Made by a program: the position numbers and the translations under genes. From Candidatus Cellulosilyticum pullistercoris (GTDB lineage Bacteria > Bacillota > Clostridia > Lachnospirales > Cellulosilyticaceae), in contig JAHLFQ010000209.1 of the NCBI GenBank assembly GCA_018883705.1, positions 1 through 26,370 on the forward strand: DNA of 26,370 nucleotides, written 5' to 3'. Below the pieces are notes generated by a model that was not told the DNA's origin, searched no databases, and saw nothing but the letters and a program-made list of their open reading frames with translations. This document shows positions 23,768 through 26,370 of the stretch, one piece after another. The stretch's first letter is position 1. Every line of letters begins with the position of its first letter.

Positions 23768-23798
23768 AGGGACGGTTCTGCTATTTAGGGACGGTTCT
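23768..23798 (+). repeat. Tandem direct pair of REP-like units between gerAA and gerAB
   Basis: AGGGACGGTTCTGCT (23768-23782) and AGGGACGGTTCT (23787-23798) occur in the same direction, 19 bases apart. They fill most of the 60-base space between the gerAA stop and the gerAB RBS (GGAGGTGG, 23808-23815). Being direct copies, they do not form a hairpin with each other. Confidence 0.82.
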
Positions 23799-23819
23799 TG
23801 AAAAGATGGAGGTGGCTAA

Positions 23820-24917
23820 ATGTTTTCTCACAATGGGAAAATATCAACCAGGCAAGTGACGATACTGCTTATTTTACAGATGTTTAATACAAACATTTTG
23901 TTATTACCTAAGCTATGTACGTATTATGTAGGACGAAATGGCTATATACTGCCAATTGTGGCGCTTGTTATAGGGATTCTTTATGTATATTGTATTACTA
24001 GTTTGACGATGAGGTTTCCTAATATGACACTAGTAGAGTTAACGAAAAGTATTTTGCCAAACTGGCTAGCTTATATTTTATTAACTCTTTTTGCTATAAA
24101 AGTGTTAATAGGGACAGGTCTGGAATTACGTATGTTTGGTGAAATGATTTCACAGGTGATGCTTCCTAAAACTCCGATTATGGTCATTATGAGTATTATA
24201 TTGCTTACTACCAGTTACTTGGTTAAGTCGGGGGTAGAGGCTACTGCACGTATGGGAGAAGTGTTAGTATACTTCATATTTGTACCTTTAATTATTGTTT
24301 TTATTATTATTGCCTTAGGTGCAGATTATAGAGAGTTATTACCTCTTTTTCAAACCAATATTGAAAGTGTTGGTGTAGGCGCATTAAATATTAGTTTTTT
24401 GTTTATACCACTAGAGTTTTTACTCATGATGACTGGAATGATGGAAAAGCCTGATAAAGCAAGAAAAGTAGGGATTGTAGCAATCGTTATAATAGCGATA
24501 CTAGAAAGTATCATTATTTTATTAACAATCGCAGAGATAGGATTAGGAGAAACACAAAGACAAATTTGGCCTGTTATAGCATTAATGCAGAGTATAGGAT
24601 TAACTAATTCGGTGGTAGAGAATCAAGAAGTGTTAATGATGACAGGATGGGTTTTAAGTATTTTTATGTATCTTAGTTCTGGGCTTTACTTCCCGGCATT
24701 AATTGGAAGTAGAAGTTGTAAGTTTAAAAGAGAAAATGTTTTTGTTTTGCCGCTGGTTCCAATCATTTTATTTATTGCGATATGGCCTCAAGGCTTAGTA
24801 CAAGCCTATGACTGGTACTTGAGTTTTCAATATTACTTTGGTATATGGTTTTTGATTCCAATTCCATTGATTTTGCTACTGATTGCTAAATTTAGGAGGT
24901 TAGGAAGTGAAAAATAA
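23820..24917 (+). CDS. gerAB: Spore germination receptor subunit B (endospore germination permease)
   Basis: A 365-residue membrane protein of the APC-like GerAB family, the subunit thought to bind the germinant. It starts at ATG four bases after GGAGGTGG. About ten hydrophobic helices fill the chain. Family features are ISTRQVTILLILQMFNTNILLLP at the N-terminus (here beginning KISTRQ), LVELTKSILP, and TARMGEVLVYF in the middle. No signal peptide beyond the first helix is seen. The length is normal. Its end overlaps gerAC by 11 bases, so the two are translationally coupled. The germinant cannot be predicted. Confidence 0.94.
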   Translation: MFSHNGKISTRQVTILLILQMFNTNILLLPKLCTYYVGRNGYILPIVALVIGILYVYCITSLTMRFPNMTLVELTKSILPNWLAYILLTLFAIKVLIGTGLELRMFGEMISQVMLPKTPIMVIMSIILLTTSYLVKSGVEATARMGEVLVYFIFVPLIIVFIIIALGADYRELLPLFQTNIESVGVGALNISFLFIPLEFLLMMTGMMEKPDKARKVGIVAIVIIAILESIIILLTIAEIGLGETQRQIWPVIALMQSIGLTNSVVENQEVLMMTGWVLSIFMYLSSGLYFPALIGSRSCKFKRENVFVLPLVPIILFIAIWPQGLVQAYDWYLSFQYYFGIWFLIPIPLILLLIAKFRRLGSEK

Positions 24918-26061
24918 AATATTGTTAGGAATAATGATAAGCTTATCTAGCCTTATGCTGACAGGATGTTGGGATAATGTAGAGATCAATGAGAGGCATG
25001 TTGTATTAGAAGTTGCTATAGATAAAGGTAGTGAGGATAATCTTGAAGCCAATATACAAGATAGAGACTATTATCAGGTGACTTATATGATTCCAGATAT
25101 AGGCAAGCTATCCGGTGAAAATAGTCTGGCAGAAAATGTAAAAACACCCATAATAGCAAAAAGCCCAACCATTGCAAAAAGTGTGGATGATATAGAATCA
25201 AAGACACAAAATACCCTATCTTTTACCCATACTAAAGCTTTAATATTTGGAGAAGAATTAATTAAAGATAAGAAGCTTTTTAGAGCAGCTCTGGATAGTT
25301 TAATCAGAAATAAACAGATTAGTAGAGGAACTAATATATTAGCAGTACAGGGAAATGCAGGAGATATCGTTCAATCAGATAATTATCAAAATCCAATGAT
25401 CGGACTGTATATCATGAAGTATTTTAATAATACCGAAAGAGGCACGAGTCATGCCAAGCAACAAGTTTTAGGGAACATGGTTAAAGAGATACAAAATACG
25501 AATATTACCACGATACCAGAGATAGAAATAAATGAAGAAGGTACCTTAAAAATTGATGGAGCAGCAGTTATAAAAGACTATGAATTAGTAGGCTGGCTGG
25601 ATGAAGATGAAGTCAGAGGTGAACTTTTTATAGATGGAAGGGTTTATAAGGTGCCAACTATTGTTGAATATGAAGGAGAATACTTAACCTATGATATCAA
25701 TCAACAAAAAAGAACAATAAGTTTTAAAGATGAAGATAAGCTACAAGCAATCATTAAAATAATAGTAAAAGGAAATATCACCGAGTATAATTCATCAAAA
25801 GATCAATATGTATTTGATGAGAAAAAAATAGCGGAGATTTCGAAGCTTATTGAAGAACAAATCAAAAATCAGATGCAAAAGACAATTAATACATCCAAAA
25901 CGATGAATACAGATTTTTTGAATATAGGTTTAGAGTTATATAGGAAACATCCTAAGTTATGGGAAAAATATAAACAAAATTGGGATGTAGATGAATATAA
26001 GAAGCTACCCATTCAGATTGATGTGGAAGTCATTGTACAAAATACAGGGACAGTAGAATAA
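24907..26061 (+). CDS. gerAC: Spore germination receptor subunit C (lipoprotein, GerC family)
   Basis: A 384-residue lipoprotein, the third receptor subunit, placed on the outer face of the inner spore membrane. It starts with GTG six bases after AGGAGGT, inside the end of gerAB. A short signal peptide ends in a lipobox, LTGC, with Cys21 as the acylated residue. GCWDNVEINE follows, the family's usual start of the mature protein. The C-terminal half shows typical GerC segments (KIDGAAVIKDYELVGWL, then LWEKYKQNWDVDEYKKLPIQ is the penultimate region). The length is normal. A REP-like hairpin begins eight bases after the stop. Confidence 0.94.
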   Translation: MKNKILLGIMISLSSLMLTGCWDNVEINERHVVLEVAIDKGSEDNLEANIQDRDYYQVTYMIPDIGKLSGENSLAENVKTPIIAKSPTIAKSVDDIESKTQNTLSFTHTKALIFGEELIKDKKLFRAALDSLIRNKQISRGTNILAVQGNAGDIVQSDNYQNPMIGLYIMKYFNNTERGTSHAKQQVLGNMVKEIQNTNITTIPEIEINEEGTLKIDGAAVIKDYELVGWLDEDEVRGELFIDGRVYKVPTIVEYEGEYLTYDINQQKRTISFKDEDKLQAIIKIIVKGNITEYNSSKDQYVFDEKKIAEISKLIEEQIKNQMQKTINTSKTMNTDFLNIGLELYRKHPKLWEKYKQNWDVDEYKKLPIQIDVEVIVQNTGTVE

Positions 26062-26069
26062 AATAAAAT

Positions 26070-26124
26070 AAAAATAAAGGGACGGTTCTGTTTTTAAAAC
26101 AGAACCGTCCCTTTATTTTTTTTA
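26070..26124 (+). terminator. REP-like inverted pair acting as terminator of the ger operon
   Basis: A perfect 25-base repeat (26070-26094 and 26096-26120) is separated by one base, so the innermost pairs must open. A long T-run follows. Unlike the other pairs, the core is continued by GTTTT rather than GCT. It lies about 100 bases before the RAYT-like gene. Confidence 0.88.
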
Positions 26125-26154
26125 CAAGAAATGATTAAAAAGCTGAATAGAGTC

Positions 26155-26173
26155 AATAATCTTAAGGATTATT
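26155..26173. repeat. Small palindrome before the transposase gene
   Basis: AATAATC-TTAAG-GATTATT gives a perfect 7-base stem, about 50 bases before the transposase start. It could be an operator or a transposase-related hairpin. The match is short and AT-rich. Confidence 0.3.
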
Positions 26174-26225
26174 AAGTAGGATTACTGATTGTATATTAAG
26201 GGATATTAAAGCAGGAGGAAAAGAA

Positions 26226-26370
26226 ATGCCTAGAGTTGCTAGAGAAAAATGTGGAAATAGCATATATCACATTTGTGTAAGAGGAAATAATAAGCAAGAT
26301 ATTTTTCTAGATAATGAGGATAGAGAAGAGTATTTGAAGCGAGTACGTAACTATGAGGAAAGATATAAAA
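26226..26370 (+). CDS. REP-associated tyrosine transposase-like protein (N-terminal part)
   Basis: The gene starts at ATG seven bases after AGGAGG (26213-26218) and runs off the right edge after 48 codons. The visible part opens MPRVAREKCGN, then has IYHICVRGNNKQDIF, followed by a charged helix (DNEDREEYLKRV). This is the typical beginning of Y1-type (IS200/RAYT) transposases, in which RGNNxQxIF is a hallmark. The catalytic HUH pair and Tyr lie further on and cannot be checked. RAYTs are single-copy, domesticated relatives of IS200 transposases known to be linked with REP palindromes in other phyla. The REP-like units of this window are its natural candidate substrates. Confidence 0.82.
   Translation, partial: MPRVAREKCGNSIYHICVRGNNKQDIFLDNEDREEYLKRVRNYEERYK

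Noticed and set aside
26046..26054. GGGACAGT near the end of gerAC, resembling the repeat word
   Set aside because: Only eight bases, with one mismatch, and it encodes the native C-terminal G-T-V. It is too short to count as a copy.
17481..26124. CRISPR array made of the repeated word
   Set aside because: The copies are irregularly spaced over 12 kb, differ in direction, lie mostly at gene ends, and no cas gene is present.

Overview
The window is AT-rich, has strong AGGAGG-type ribosome binding sites, and carries a complete gerA-type spore germination operon. It therefore comes from an endospore-forming, low-GC Gram-positive bacterium of the Clostridia. The gene set (KDPG pathway, two 2-keto-3-deoxygluconate kinases, a VanY peptidase, many two-component systems) would suit a plant-polysaccharide-degrading lineage such as Lachnospiraceae or Cellulosilyticum. 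That placement is inference.

Layout. 1-2310: the end of an OmpR-family response regulator overlapping a multi-pass sensor kinase. 2481-4691 (minus): a KdpDE-like pair in which kdpE has a one-base frameshift at the phospho-acceptor Asp and KdpD lacks its usual N-terminal domain. 4880-9292: fused SecDF, a Nudix hydrolase and a membrane-anchored VanY-type peptidase, each followed by a terminator. 9429-13881: a YheO/DauR-like regulator (minus), a KDPG aldolase fused to a VOC-like domain, and two PfkB-type KDG kinases, together the lower part of hexuronate/pectin catabolism. 14180-17441: a DUF1294 membrane protein, a small Lys/Glu-rich helical protein, an alpha/beta-hydrolase esterase and a cardiolipin synthase. 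17631-20462 (minus): fruK-fruA for fructose uptake and phosphorylation, with a divergent LacI-family regulator at 20768-21772. 21909-26061: a small membrane protein followed by gerA, gerB and gerC homologues. 26226 to the edge: the start of a REP-associated tyrosine transposase (RAYT)-like Y1 transposase.

The main unusual signal is a dispersed 12-base word, AGGGACGGTTCT, usually continued as GCT. I count 13 copies by eye, all between 14021 and the right edge. It occurs as single units, as one direct pair, and as three nearly perfect inverted pairs placed just after the stop codons of fruA, lacI and gerC, where they look like intrinsic terminators. Two single copies lie inside reading frames (cardiolipin synthase and the small ger-operon protein). 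A RAYT-like gene lies about 100 bases after the last inverted pair. Together these look like a clostridial REP/BIME-like family with its candidate mobilising transposase, some copies of which now serve as terminators or lie within genes.

No rRNA, tRNA, CRISPR array or recognisable riboswitch was seen.
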